A stretch of 64,000 bases of DNA from Streptomyces sp. NRRL F-5123 (GCF_000721495.1 NZ_JOHY01000006.1:124001-188000), one strand, 5' to 3'. Positions 8,157-17,247 are shown, counted from the stretch's first letter. Program-made: numbers and translations. Notes: generated by a model not told the origin, from the sequence alone.

Positions 8157-9476
8157 CTACGCCGGACCCACCCTCGCGGCCCCGTCCCGACCCCCGTCGC
8201 CCCGACTCCCTTCGTCGAGGAATTCGACGACGGCCAGCACGCCCACCGCGACCAGCGCGATCCAGAAGACGACCAGGCCCGTCGGGTAGGACCACAGCAG
8301 CACCGCCAGCCCCGCCCCCACGACGACCGCCCACCGCAGCGCGTGCCGGTAGCGGTGCACCCACGGCCCCACCGGCCCGGTCCTCGACGGCCCCACCGCC
8401 TGCCGTACCGCGCCGATCCCGGTCTCCCACGCGCTCCTCACCCGCGTCGCCCACCGCCCCGCGCCGCTCAGCCACGCCCCGACGGCGACCAGCACCCCCA
8501 GGACGATCACCATACGCACGGTCATCCGCAGAAATCGGGTCATCTGGTCGTAGACCGCGCCGGCCGCCGCCTGGTTCGCGTCGGCAGGCAGATGATCCAG
8601 ATAGACGATCCGGAAGACCGACAACCCGATCCCGAGCACCGCCACGCCCGCGGCCACCCCCAGCGCGGCCGCCACCAGGGCACGCCGCCGGTGCGCGGCG
8701 AGCAGCACCCCGGCGGCCGCCAGCACGACCGTGACCACCGGCAGCCAGTTCCCCGCGACCTGCAGCACCCGGAAACCCGTCTGCGCCCGCTGCACGTCCT
8801 TCGACCTCACCAGCGTGTAGTCGGTCCGTACCTCGGGAATCACCGACGCGACACTCAGCCCGCGGTCCAGCAGCCGCTGCTTCACCTGCGCCACCACCGG
8901 CTCCAGATTCAGCACCACCGCGTCCCCCTGCACCCGCACGGCCGTGTCGCCGCTTCCGGTCAGCGCACCGGTGAAGGCAGCGTGCGCCTGCCGGTTCAGC
9001 TGCTCCCAGATGCGGGCGAAGGCGTCGCTCGCGACGAAGCTCGCCACCGTCTGCCGGACGAAGTCCCGGATCCCGCTGGTGATGGGCCCCCGTAGACCGC
9101 CGAGCGCCTGCTCGAGCCGCGGGCGGTCGCTCGGGGCCGCGCGCGACAGCAGCGAATCGAAATCGATTCTCGCCATTGCCGCGTCCGTGACCCTGGCGGT
9201 CACCGCGGCCTGGACGTCCGGATGCCGGGCGAGCGGCGCGACGGTCGCCACGTAGCGGTCGGTGTCGGCCATCTCGTCGGCGATCCACACCGCCACGCCG
9301 GCGAGCGGAGCGAGCACTGCTGCCAGCGTGATCAGCAACGCGGACAGGGTCGTGCGCCACCACGGCCGCCCGGGCGCGCGCCTGCGGAGCTCCGCCAGCT
9401 CCGCGCGCTCGTCTGCGCCGAGCGGGCTGTCACCCGGTCCGACGACCCCGCCGGGTCCGTTCGCGCTCGTCGCCAT
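8157..9476 (-). CDS. Conserved integral membrane protein with extracytoplasmic domain
   Basis: 439 aa from ATG 9476, chosen because GAGGGAG lies at proper spacing; a longer frame to 9692 has no ribosome binding site and a skewed Arg/Gly/Pro composition. After a charged N-terminus, a first membrane segment lies at about residues 45-67, then a roughly 185-residue soluble region, then about five membrane segments and a short polar tail. The soluble region follows ADEMADTDRYV and is presumably outside. I recall similar uncharacterised proteins in Streptomyces; no enzymatic motif is seen. Confidence 0.8.
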   Translation of the reverse strand: MATSANGPGGVVGPGDSPLGADERAELAELRRRAPGRPWWRTTLSALLITLAAVLAPLAGVAVWIADEMADTDRYVATVAPLARHPDVQAAVTARVTDAAMARIDFDSLLSRAAPSDRPRLEQALGGLRGPITSGIRDFVRQTVASFVASDAFARIWEQLNRQAHAAFTGALTGSGDTAVRVQGDAVVLNLEPVVAQVKQRLLDRGLSVASVIPEVRTDYTLVRSKDVQRAQTGFRVLQVAGNWLPVVTVVLAAAGVLLAAHRRRALVAAALGVAAGVAVLGIGLSVFRIVYLDHLPADANQAAAGAVYDQMTRFLRMTVRMVIVLGVLVAVGAWLSGAGRWATRVRSAWETGIGAVRQAVGPSRTGPVGPWVHRYRHALRWAVVVGAGLAVLLWSYPTGLVVFWIALVAVGVLAVVEFLDEGSRGDGGRDGAARVGPA

Positions 9477-9954
9477 GTGCGCACTCCCTCGCGGGTCCCG
9501 CGGGCGGCCCGCCACTTCCGGCCCGCCACTCCCGGCCCGTGCGATTCCTTCCCGCCAGCCAACGACTCCGCCGCCCCGCCCGCGCGCGCAACTGCTGCGT
9601 ACGGGTGGCGGGGGCCGACCCCCGCGCCCGATCACCCCGCACGGATGACCCGCCGCCGTCGCCCACGGTCGCGCCTGGACCGATCGGGTCACGCCGAACG
9701 GGTGAGTGCGCGTTACCCGCCCCGTCGCGGCGGTTAGTCATCGTCGTGCAGCTGCCGCAACCCCACTTGCGTGGCCGTCATCACCACCAGGGACGGTCGT
9801 CCGATGGCGGTCGCGGTGGATTCCCGGGCCCACACGCCCGGGACCGCCGCCCACGCCCGCACGGGGCGGCACGCCCCGCATGGCGGGGTCGCTGAGCTGC
9901 GCCTAGCGTGGAAATTCCGGGGGGACGCGCGCAAGCGCAAAGGAGATCCACGCC
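9477..9954. other. Divergent intergenic region
   Basis: 478 bp between divergently transcribed genes without a credible coding frame. It contains two GC hairpins: TCCCGGGC/GCCCGGGA with a six-base loop at 9822-9843, and CCCCGC-ATG-GCGGGG at 9874-9888. A TAGCGT hexamer near 9904 might be a -10 for the efflux gene at 9955, without a clear -35. Nothing else recognisable. Confidence 0.45.
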
Positions 9955-11493
9955 ATGGCACGAAGCTCCTCCGAGACGCCTGCGGCCCAGGACCGGGAGG
10001 GCGCCCCCGGATCGCCGCACGGGCAAGGCGTCCCCGACGGGCAGTCCGCCCGCCGCTGGTGGGTGCTCGTCGTCATCGGCATCGCTCAGCTGATGGTCAT
10101 CCTGGACGCCACGATCGTGACCATCGCGCTGCCGTCCGCCCAGAAGGACCTCGGGTTCAGCGACGGCGACCGCCAGTGGGTCATCACCGCCTACGCCCTC
10201 GCCTTCGGCTCGCTGCTGCTGTTCGGCGGCCGGCTCGCCGACCTCATCGGGCGCAAGCGGATCTTCCTGATCGGCCTGGTCGGCTTCGCCGGCGCGTCGG
10301 CGATGGGCGGCGCGGCGGGAAGCTTCGAGATCCTCGTGGCGGCGCGCGCCCTCCAGGGCGCCTTCGCGGCCGTGCTCGCGCCCGCCGCACTGTCGCTGCT
10401 GACGACGACGTTCACCGACGCCAGGGAACGTGCCAAGGCCTTCGGCATCTACGGCGCCATCGCGGGCGCGGGAGCCGCCGTCGGGCTGCTCCTCGGCGGC
10501 CTGCTCACCGAGTACCTGGACTGGCGCTGGTGCCTGTACGTCAACCTGATCTTCGCCGTCATCGCCTTCGCCGGCGGCGCGCGCCTGCTCGCCCCCGGCA
10601 CCCTGCCCGACCGCCCGTCCCTCGACATCCCGGGGACGCTCCTCGTCTCCAGCGGCCTGTTCTGCGTCGTGTACGGCTTCTCCGACGCCGAGCGGCACTC
10701 CTGGAGCGCCGTCAGCACCTGGGGCTTCCTGCTGGCCGGCGCGGTCCTCCTGGCGGCCTTCGTGTGGTGGCAGCGGCGTGCGAGGCATCCCCTGCTGCCG
10801 ACGCGCGTCGTCGCCGACCGCGACCGCGGTGCGTCGTTCGTGGCGATGTTCCTGTCCGGCGCGGGAATGTTCGGCGTCTTCCTCTTCCTGACGTACTACA
10901 TGCAGCGCACGCTGCTGTACTCGCCGGTGAAGACGGGCGTGGCCTTCCTGCCGATGGTTGCGGTGCTGGTGATCGCGTCCGTGACGACGACCAACGTGCT
11001 GGTGCCGAGGTTCGGCGCCAGGCCGATCGTGCCGACCGGCATGCTGCTGGCCGGTGGCGCCATGGCCTGGATGACGGCACTGGACGGCAGCAGCACCTAT
11101 GCCGCCCATGTCATGCCGCCGCTGCTCCTGCTGGGCCTGGGCCTCGGGCTGATCTTCGCCACCGCGATGAACCTGGCGACCGCCGGTGTCCAGGCGCACG
11201 ACGCGGGCGTCGCCTCGGCAATGGTCAACACCAGCCAGCAGGTCGGCGGCTCGGTCGGCACCTCGCTGCTGAACACCCTGGCCACGAGCGCGGCCACCAG
11301 CTACCTCTCCGGCCGCCGCCCGAGCCCGGCCGTGGTTGCCCAGGCGCAGCTGCACAGCTACACCGTCGCCTACTGGTGGTCCGCGGGCTTCTTCGCCTTC
11401 GGCTTCGTCATCACCTTCCTGCTGTTCCGACCGGGGCCGCCGCGTATTGCCGAGGCGACGGCCGAGGAGAGCCCGTCCCCGGCCGCGGCCTGA
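9955..11493 (+). CDS. DHA2-family (EmrB/QacA) drug efflux MFS transporter
   Basis: 512 aa from ATG 9955 with AAAGGAG at good spacing. About 14 membrane segments; hallmark motif A GGRLADLIGRKR between segments 2 and 3, motif C-like GIYGAIAGAGAAVGLLLGG in segment 5, and the LDATIVTIALP stretch in segment 1. It would export small hydrophobic compounds by proton antiport. It is a clear paralogue of the pump at 14069 (both contain VMVNTSQQVGGS-like and LLNTLATSA sequences). The adjoining ABC ATPase, MarR and TetR genes make this a transport/regulation cluster. Confidence 0.92.
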   Translation: MARSSSETPAAQDREGAPGSPHGQGVPDGQSARRWWVLVVIGIAQLMVILDATIVTIALPSAQKDLGFSDGDRQWVITAYALAFGSLLLFGGRLADLIGRKRIFLIGLVGFAGASAMGGAAGSFEILVAARALQGAFAAVLAPAALSLLTTTFTDARERAKAFGIYGAIAGAGAAVGLLLGGLLTEYLDWRWCLYVNLIFAVIAFAGGARLLAPGTLPDRPSLDIPGTLLVSSGLFCVVYGFSDAERHSWSAVSTWGFLLAGAVLLAAFVWWQRRARHPLLPTRVVADRDRGASFVAMFLSGAGMFGVFLFLTYYMQRTLLYSPVKTGVAFLPMVAVLVIASVTTTNVLVPRFGARPIVPTGMLLAGGAMAWMTALDGSSTYAAHVMPPLLLLGLGLGLIFATAMNLATAGVQAHDAGVASAMVNTSQQVGGSVGTSLLNTLATSAATSYLSGRRPSPAVVAQAQLHSYTVAYWWSAGFFAFGFVITFLLFRPGPPRIAEATAEESPSPAAA

Positions 11494-11571
11494 CCCTGCG
11501 GCAGTATGCGCGGGGATCCACATCGCGGAAACCCACCCCGTAAAGCTGGCGCATACAGCTACCGTTTCGTC

Positions 11572-12411
11572 ATGACAGCCAACGCGACAGCCAACGCGAA
11601 AGGCCCCGCGCCGGACGCGGTCGCCGTACTCGACGCGGTCAGCGTGCGCCGCTACACGACCGGCCAGGTCATCCTCGACGACATCAACTGGACCGTTTGC
11701 GCGGGCCAGCACTGGGCGTTGCTCGGCGCGAACGGCGCCGGCAAGACCACGATCCTGCGGCTGATCGGTGCGCTGATGCACCCGACCACCGGAACCGTCG
11801 ACGTACTCGGCCACCGCCTGGGCCACGTCGACATGCGCGAACTGCGCGCCCGCATCGGCCTGGTCTCCTCGGCCCAGAAGGTGCCGCTCGACCTCACCGC
11901 GCACACGGTCGTGCTGACCGGCCACACCGGCACCGTGCAGCCGCTGTGGCGCAAGTACGACGACGAGGTGCGCGAGCGTGCGGGCGCGCTGCTGGCCGAG
12001 CTGGAGATCAAGGAACTCGCGGAGCGCGCCTACGGTGTCTGCTCGGGCGGCCAGCGCGCCCGCATCCTGGTGGCGCGGGCGCTGATGGCCGACCCGTCGC
12101 TGCTGCTGCTGGACGAGCCGTTCAACGCCCTCGACCTGCCGTCGCGCGAGGACCTGATCGACGCCCTGCACCGGCTCGCCGTCACCAGGCCGGTGCTGAC
12201 CACGATCACCGTCACGCATCACCTGGAAGAGCTGTCACCGTCCATCGACAATGTCCTGCTGCTGAAGGAGGGCCGCGTGCTGACGTCGGGCCCCGCAGAG
12301 CAGGTGCTCACCGCCGAGGAGATGACGCGCTGCTTCGGGCGGCCGATCGAGGTCAGCCGTCACGAGGGCCGCTGGCTCGCCCGCTCGGGCCGCGTCACGC
12401 CGCACCCGTGA
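11572..12411 (+). CDS. ABC transporter ATP-binding protein, stand-alone
   Basis: 279 aa from ATG 11572; the in-frame extension upstream has no ribosome binding site. Walker A GANGAGKT (residues 52-59), signature CSGGQ, Walker B LLLLDEP and the switch His in TVTHH are all present, so it should hydrolyse ATP. No permease or binding-protein gene adjoins it. A TACCGT hexamer six bases before the ATG suggests a leaderless transcript. Possible roles are a partner of a distant permease or a soluble ABC protein; the single nucleotide-binding domain argues against ABC-F type. Confidence 0.88.
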   Translation: MTANATANAKGPAPDAVAVLDAVSVRRYTTGQVILDDINWTVCAGQHWALLGANGAGKTTILRLIGALMHPTTGTVDVLGHRLGHVDMRELRARIGLVSSAQKVPLDLTAHTVVLTGHTGTVQPLWRKYDDEVRERAGALLAELEIKELAERAYGVCSGGQRARILVARALMADPSLLLLDEPFNALDLPSREDLIDALHRLAVTRPVLTTITVTHHLEELSPSIDNVLLLKEGRVLTSGPAEQVLTAEEMTRCFGRPIEVSRHEGRWLARSGRVTPHP

Positions 12412-12421
12412 CAGGAGCCGG

Positions 12422-12444
12422 CACGCAGCCGCGTCCGCGGCGTG
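12422..12444. terminator. Weak GC hairpin between convergent genes
   Basis: CACG-CAG-CCGCG pairing with CGCGG-CGTG with a bulge and a very tight loop, in the 43 bases between the ABC ATPase and the convergent MarR gene. Possibly a bidirectional terminator, not convincing alone. Confidence 0.35.
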
Positions 12445-12454
12445 GGCGGAGTCG

Positions 12455-12931
12455 TCAGCGAAGCCAGGGCACGTCCGCGCCGTCGCTGCTGTGCAACCCC
12501 TCGGCGATGACCCGCGAGATCTCCCCGAGCTGCCGGGTCTGCTCGGGTGTGAGCCGGTCGAAGACGGCGCCGCGTACGGCGGCGACATGGCCGGGCGCGG
12601 TGCGCACCAGCTCCGCGTAACCTGCGTCCGTCAGCACGCACACCTGGCCGCGCCGGTCGGTGGGGCAGTCCTCCCGGCGCACCCAGCCGTGCCCCTCCAG
12701 CCGGCTCACGGCGTGCGAGAGCCGCGACCGGGTGATCTTGGCTCGCTCGGCCAGCTCGGTCATCCGCATGCTGCGGCCGGGAGTCTCCGACAAGGTGCTG
12801 AGCAGGGCGTAGTACATGTGCGGGATGCCCGCGTCGCGCTGCAGCTGACGGTCGAGGTGGTCGTCCAGCAGCGTCGTGGCCTGCAGGAAAGCCCGCCAGG
12901 TCGCCTGCTGTTCTTCTGTCAGCCATGTCAT
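12455..12931 (-). CDS. MarR-family transcriptional regulator (TTGAAnnTTCAA candidate binder)
   Basis: 158 aa from ATG 12931 (a longer GTG frame to 13012 would run through the promoter). Winged-helix MarR core: MTELAERAKITRSRLSHAV recognition region and the wing with CPTDRRGQVCVLTDAG. These dimeric repressors usually respond to phenolics, oxidants or drugs. A TACCAT hexamer six bases before the ATG suggests a leaderless transcript, and the palindrome TTGAAGGTTCAA 22 bases upstream is the likely autoregulatory operator. Two more copies lie in front of the dioxygenase gene at 17211, the probable target. Confidence 0.88.
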   Translation of the reverse strand: MTWLTEEQQATWRAFLQATTLLDDHLDRQLQRDAGIPHMYYALLSTLSETPGRSMRMTELAERAKITRSRLSHAVSRLEGHGWVRREDCPTDRRGQVCVLTDAGYAELVRTAPGHVAAVRGAVFDRLTPEQTRQLGEISRVIAEGLHSSDGADVPWLR

Positions 12932-12952
12932 GGGCCCATGGTAGTGCGCTTC

Positions 12953-12964
12953 TTGAAGGTTCAA
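12953..12964. promoter_or_regulatory. TTGAAnnTTCAA operator at the MarR gene
   Basis: TTGAAGGTTCAA, a perfect 5+2+5 palindrome centred about 28 bases upstream of the MarR start, overlapping the region where its -35 should lie. Same consensus as the two sites before the dioxygenase gene. Confidence 0.65.
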
Positions 12965-13182
12965 TGAAAAGTGCGGTCGCAGGACGGCTGCACCCGCCCC
13001 GGGGGCTCGCATCGATCATTGATGAGCGCTTGTGGTGCAGGTCACGCGGCATGCGTGAAATATCCGGGGACAGGATCCCCGTTTGACCTGCTGGCCACCG
13101 AACGGAAGTGGCCCCTCCGCCGCCGGGCGCCCCGGCGGTCGGTACGACCAGCGCAGTCCCGCGAGACCGGAAGGAGCACGCC

Positions 13183-13839
13183 GTGCCGCTCGACATGGAC
13201 GCCGCTCCCGGGCCCCGCCCTGTGCGGCTGCGCGCGGACGCCACCCGCAACCGCGAGCGCATCGTCGCCGCGGCTCGCGAAGCGATAGTCGAACTCGGCC
13301 CGGATGTCCCCCTCGACGAGGTGGCCCGCCGGGCGGGTGTGGGCAACGCCACGCTGTACCGGCACTTCGCCGACCGCGCCGACCTGGTCCGTCAGGTCAC
13401 GCTGTCAGTGGTGGCCCGTACAGTGAAACGCGCCGAGGACGCGCTGGCCGAAGAGCCGGACGCGTTCGCCGCGCTGTGTCGTTTCGTCCTGGAGGCGACG
13501 CAGGAGCGGATCGGCGCGCTGTGCCCTCTGCTCACCGATGTTTTCGACCGCCAGGACCCCGCGGTCGTCAGCCAGGTCGAACGGATGGAACGGTCGATCG
13601 GCGCAATCCTGGAACGCGCCCAGAGCGCGGGCCTGCTGCGCGCCGACATCGCCGTCGGTGACGTGATGGTCGCCGTGACGCAGCTCACCCGGCCGCTGCC
13701 GGGCGTCTGCTGCGTGGGCTTCGACCGCTTCGTCCACCGTCACCTGCAGCTGTTCCTCGACGGCCTGCGTGCCCCGGCGCGCTCGGTCCTGGCGGGGAAC
13801 GCCGCGACCCTGGAGGAATTGAAAGCTGGCATGTCGTAA
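13183..13839 (+). CDS. TetR-family transcriptional regulator
   Basis: 218 aa from GTG 13183, preceded by AAGGAG at ideal spacing; ATG 13195 is in frame but worse placed. The N-terminal TetR DNA-binding domain (about residues 17-65) contains VPLDEVARRAGVGNATLYRHF; the C-terminal ligand domain has the LEATQERIGALCPLLTDVF segment seen in TetR regulators next to DHA2 pumps. It lies 229 bases upstream of, and on the same strand as, the efflux gene at 14069, which it probably represses. Confidence 0.9.
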   Translation: MPLDMDAAPGPRPVRLRADATRNRERIVAAAREAIVELGPDVPLDEVARRAGVGNATLYRHFADRADLVRQVTLSVVARTVKRAEDALAEEPDAFAALCRFVLEATQERIGALCPLLTDVFDRQDPAVVSQVERMERSIGAILERAQSAGLLRADIAVGDVMVAVTQLTRPLPGVCCVGFDRFVHRHLQLFLDGLRAPARSVLAGNAATLEELKAGMS

Positions 13840-14068
13840 ATCATTCGCAATACCCATCAACCGGGCTATAGCGTGGCCGGGTTCGCTGTGCCGTCGGCCC
13901 GTGCAGCCCGAGCCGCCGTCCGCTCATCTCCCGCGCGCAGCGCCGCACCCGGCATCAGCAGACCGGCAGGGATCCCTGACCCCGATCCCCGCACGGCCCC
14001 GACCCGGCGCCACCGCTGACACACGTCCCCACGTTCTGTCACTCCGCACCAAGTAATGAGACCAAGCC

Positions 14069-15577
14069 ATGCCTGAAACACCCCAGCCGGATCCGAGGCG
14101 CTGGACAGCGCTCATATTCATCGCCATAGCCCAGCTGATGGTCGTCCTGGACTCGACCGTCGTGAACATCGCGCTTCCGTCCGCGCAGCAGGACCTCGGC
14201 ATCTCCGACGGCAACAAGCAGTGGGTCATCACCGCATACACCTTGGCCTTCGGCGGCCTGCTGCTCTTCGGCGGCCGGGTGTCCGACCTGTGGGGACGCA
14301 AGAACACCTTCATCGTCGGCCTGCTCGGCTTCGCCGTCGCCTCGGCAATAGGCGGAGCCGCGGTCAACACGGCGATGCTGCTGGGCGCGCGCACCCTCCA
14401 GGGCGTCTTCGGCGCGCTCTTGGCCCCTGCCGCGCTCTCGCTGCTCGCGGTCACCTTCACCGACGCCAAGGAACGCGCGAAGGCCTTCGGTATCTACGGC
14501 GCCATCGCGGGCGCCGGAGCCGCGGTCGGCCTGATCCTCGGCGGCGTGCTGACACAGTTCCTCAACTGGCGCTGGGCGCTGTTCGTGAACATCCTCTTCG
14601 CCATCGCCGCCGTCATCGGCGCGGTCCTCGTCATCCGCGAGCCCGCGCAGGGCCGCAACCGCAACCGCGTGGACATCCCCGGCGTGATCCTCGCCAGCGC
14701 CGGCCTCGTCGCCCTCGTGTACGGCTTCAGCCGCGCCGAGAGCGACGGCTGGACGTCCGGGATGACACTGGGCCTCTTCGCGGGCTCAGTGGTCCTCCTG
14801 GGGGCCTTCGCACTCGTCGAGAGCCGCGTCTCGGCCCCGCTGCTGCCGCTGCGCGTGGTGACCGAGCGAAATCGCGGCGGTGTGTACCTGTCGCTGGGCC
14901 TCGCCGTCATCGGCATGTTCGGCCTGTTCCTCTTCCTGACCTACTACCTGCAGCAGGTCATGGGCTACTCCGCCCTCAAGTCGGGCTTCGCGTTCCTGCC
15001 CATGGTCGGCGGCATGGTGGTCGGCTCCACGCAGATCGGCACCCGGCTCATGCTGCGCGTCCGCCCCCGGCTGCTGATGGCGCCCGGCTTCCTGGTCGCC
15101 GCCCTCGGCATGCTCGTCCTGGCACAGATCAAGATCGACTCCTCCTATGCGGCGGTGCTGCTTCCGGGCCTGGTCCTCATGGGCCTCGGTATGGGCACCG
15201 CGTTCATGCCCGCGATGAGCCTGGCCACGCACGGGGTCCGTCCGGAGGACGCCGGTGTGGCGTCCGCCATGGTCAACACCTCGCAGCAGGTCGGCGGCTC
15301 CATCGGCACCGCGCTGCTGAACACGCTGGCCACCAGCGCCACGGCGACCTGGGTCTCCTCGCACATCACGTCGAAGGCGGATCTGAAGAACAAGCTGTTC
15401 ATCGACCAGTCCGCGGTGCACGGCTACTCCGTCGCCATCTACTGGGCGACGGGCATTCTCGCGCTCTCCGCGCTGCTGGCCTTCGTGCTGATCGACGCCG
15501 GTGTCCAAGGTGGCCACGAGCAGATCGACGGCGAGAAGTCCCCGGAGGACATCGCCATCCCGGTCATCGCCCACTGA
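14069..15577 (+). CDS. DHA2-family (EmrB/QacA) drug efflux MFS transporter, second copy
   Basis: 502 aa from ATG 14069, with only a weak GAGACC upstream. About 14 membrane segments with the same landmarks as the pump at 9955: LDSTVVNIALPSAQQDLGIS in segment 1, GGRVSDLWGRKN (motif A) and GIYGAIAGAGAAVGLILGG (motif C). The C-terminal tail is acidic. The upstream TetR gene is its likely regulator. A very strong terminator hairpin begins 36 bases after the stop. Confidence 0.92.
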   Translation: MPETPQPDPRRWTALIFIAIAQLMVVLDSTVVNIALPSAQQDLGISDGNKQWVITAYTLAFGGLLLFGGRVSDLWGRKNTFIVGLLGFAVASAIGGAAVNTAMLLGARTLQGVFGALLAPAALSLLAVTFTDAKERAKAFGIYGAIAGAGAAVGLILGGVLTQFLNWRWALFVNILFAIAAVIGAVLVIREPAQGRNRNRVDIPGVILASAGLVALVYGFSRAESDGWTSGMTLGLFAGSVVLLGAFALVESRVSAPLLPLRVVTERNRGGVYLSLGLAVIGMFGLFLFLTYYLQQVMGYSALKSGFAFLPMVGGMVVGSTQIGTRLMLRVRPRLLMAPGFLVAALGMLVLAQIKIDSSYAAVLLPGLVLMGLGMGTAFMPAMSLATHGVRPEDAGVASAMVNTSQQVGGSIGTALLNTLATSATATWVSSHITSKADLKNKLFIDQSAVHGYSVAIYWATGILALSALLAFVLIDAGVQGGHEQIDGEKSPEDIAIPVIAH

Positions 15578-15613
15578 CCCGGTGCCGGGCGGCACCGACC
15601 GCCCGGCGACCGT

Positions 15614-15671
15614 ACACACGGCAGGCCCCCGCTGTTCCGTTCACCCGGAACAGCGGGGGCCTGCCGTGTGT
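15614..15671. terminator. 26-bp perfect inverted repeat, bidirectional terminator
   Basis: Arms 15614-15639 and 15646-15671 are perfectly complementary over 26 bases with a six-base loop (TTCACC). It separates the convergent efflux pump (stop 15577) and lipoprotein gene (stop 15752). Confidence 0.85.
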
Positions 15672-15751
15672 CACATCGACAATCGACGGACGAAAGTACG
15701 ACCGCGCGCCGGTATCACGTTCGCACGGAGCGGCGGCACCACCGCACCGTC

Positions 15752-16408
15752 CTACAAACCCTCCGACCACTCGTACTCCGACGGCACCTGCACCTTCTCG
15801 GCGGGCGTGCCGTAGACGACGGCGATCTCGTCGTGGGCGCCCAGCTTCACCGAAGCAGGGTCGCCCGTCTGCTCGGTGCCGTTGACGTACACGTGCAGTT
15901 CCTTGCCGTCGCCGGCCTTGAACGTGCCGAGGGTGTCCGTGCCGAAGGGCACGTTCCACTCGGTCATGAACTGCCCGAGGGTGAAGTTCGCCTGCACCGG
16001 CGACTCGATGTGCACGACGCCCGACGTGTCGTGCGTGTGCAGCGGGCTGATCTGCTGCTTGACGAGATCGATGCCGATGTCGGCCGGCACGGTCACCGCC
16101 TTGCCGTCGACGAACACGTCCAGGTGGCTGTGGATGTGCAGCACCTGCCCCTCGGCGCCCAGCATCGGCAGTCCAGCCGCCTTCACGCGGGCCGTGGCGT
16201 CGGCCGGTGCGGGCCAGTTCACGGACGAGGCCGGCGCCTTGCCGTCGGTGCCGGCCGAACTGCTCGCGCCGCTGGTGCCGGCCGCGGCCGTGCTGCTCGC
16301 GGCGCTGGACGGCGCCTTCCCGTCGCCCTTGTCGTCGGAGCCGCAGGCGGCCAGGGTGACTGCGCCGGCCAGAACGGCCACGCCGATCGCGATGCGTCGT
16401 TTCTGCAT
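15752..16408 (-). CDS. Histidine-rich secreted lipoprotein of unknown function
   Basis: 218 aa from ATG 16408 with AAGGACC upstream. A lipoprotein signal ends in LAAC with Cys22 as lipidation site, followed by a low-complexity Ser/Ala/Gly linker (about 24-62). The globular part carries HIHSHLD (91-97), HTHD (124-127) and HIES (133), five to six histidines that could form a metal site, and a C-terminal AVVYGTPAEKVQVPSEYEW motif. I do not recognise a named family. It lies 17 bases downstream of the dioxygenase gene on the same strand, so the two may be co-transcribed under the TTGAAnnTTCAA operators. Confidence 0.8.
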   Translation of the reverse strand: MQKRRIAIGVAVLAGAVTLAACGSDDKGDGKAPSSAASSTAAAGTSGASSSAGTDGKAPASSVNWPAPADATARVKAAGLPMLGAEGQVLHIHSHLDVFVDGKAVTVPADIGIDLVKQQISPLHTHDTSGVVHIESPVQANFTLGQFMTEWNVPFGTDTLGTFKAGDGKELHVYVNGTEQTGDPASVKLGAHDEIAVVYGTPAEKVQVPSEYEWSEGL

Positions 16409-16425
16409 GGGAAAGGTCCTTCTGG

Positions 16426-17211
16426 TCAGCCGAACTGGACGGAGCGTTTTGCCAGCCCCATCCAGAATCCGTCGATGATGCTGCGCTGGTTGCCGAGTTC
16501 GGACTCGGCGGCGCCGAGCGTAACGAACAGCGGCGCGAAGTGCTCGGTGCGCGGGTGCGCCAGGCGCCCGGCGGGTGACGTGCGCTCGAAGTCCAGCAGC
16601 GCGTCGACGTCCTGCGCATCCAGTGCCCGGTGGCCCCAGTCGTCGAACTCCGCCGACCATGCGGGCGGCTGCGACCCCGCATGGCGCAGGGCGGCGAGAT
16701 TGTGGGTGAAGAAACCGCTGCCGACGATGAGCACACCCTCGTCCCGCAGCGGCGCGAGACGCCGGCCGATCTCCAGCAAGCCCACCGGGTCCAGCGTCGG
16801 CATGGACACCTGCAGGACGGGGACGTCCGCGTCCGGGAACATCTCCACCAGCGGCACATAGGCGCCGTGATCCAGGCCGCGGTCGGGCACGTCCTGCACG
16901 GGACTGCCGACCCGGCGCAGCAGCTTGCGCACGTCCTCGGCCAGCTCGGGCGCGCCGGGTGCGGGGTACGTGACCTGGTAGTAGTGCTCGGGGAAGCCCC
17001 AGAAGTCGTAGACGAGCGGCACGGTCGTCGTCGCGCCGATCGCCAGCGGGGCGTCCTCCCAGTGCGCGGAGACGACGAGCACGGCCCTGGGACGCGGCAG
17101 GTCCGCCGCCCAGCCGGCCAGCTGGCCGGGCCACAGGGGGTCGTCCGCGAGTGGCGGGGCACCGTGCGAAAGGTAGAGCGCGGGCATGCGCTCGGGGGCT
17201 GCTGCGGTCAT
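16426..17211 (-). CDS. Class III extradiol ring-cleavage dioxygenase, LigB/DODA-YgiD type
   Basis: 261 aa from ATG 17211 behind AAGGAGGGTG. Sequence and length fit the DOPA-4,5-dioxygenase/YgiD group: candidate metal ligands and acid/base His16 (LYLSHGAPP), His50 (VVSAHW), His115 (LDHGAYVPL) and His170 (GFFTHN) are present. Such enzymes open catecholic rings with a non-haem metal. The promoter is readable: -35 TTGAAT (17271-17276), 17-base spacer, -10 TACCGT (17248-17253), with a TTGAAnnTTCAA palindrome overlapping the -35 and another over the early transcript. MarR control is therefore likely. Substrate unknown. Confidence 0.87.
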   Translation of the reverse strand: MTAAAPERMPALYLSHGAPPLADDPLWPGQLAGWAADLPRPRAVLVVSAHWEDAPLAIGATTTVPLVYDFWGFPEHYYQVTYPAPGAPELAEDVRKLLRRVGSPVQDVPDRGLDHGAYVPLVEMFPDADVPVLQVSMPTLDPVGLLEIGRRLAPLRDEGVLIVGSGFFTHNLAALRHAGSQPPAWSAEFDDWGHRALDAQDVDALLDFERTSPAGRLAHPRTEHFAPLFVTLGAAESELGNQRSIIDGFWMGLAKRSVQFG

Positions 17212-17223
17212 GGCGCACCCTCC

Positions 17224-17235
17224 TTGAATGTTCAA
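17224..17235. promoter_or_regulatory. TTGAAnnTTCAA operator A of the dioxygenase gene
   Basis: TTGAATGTTCAA, lying just downstream of the predicted transcription start (about 17241) and touching the ribosome binding site. Binding here would block elongation or initiation. Confidence 0.65.
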
Positions 17236-17247
17236 GCGTATGGGACG

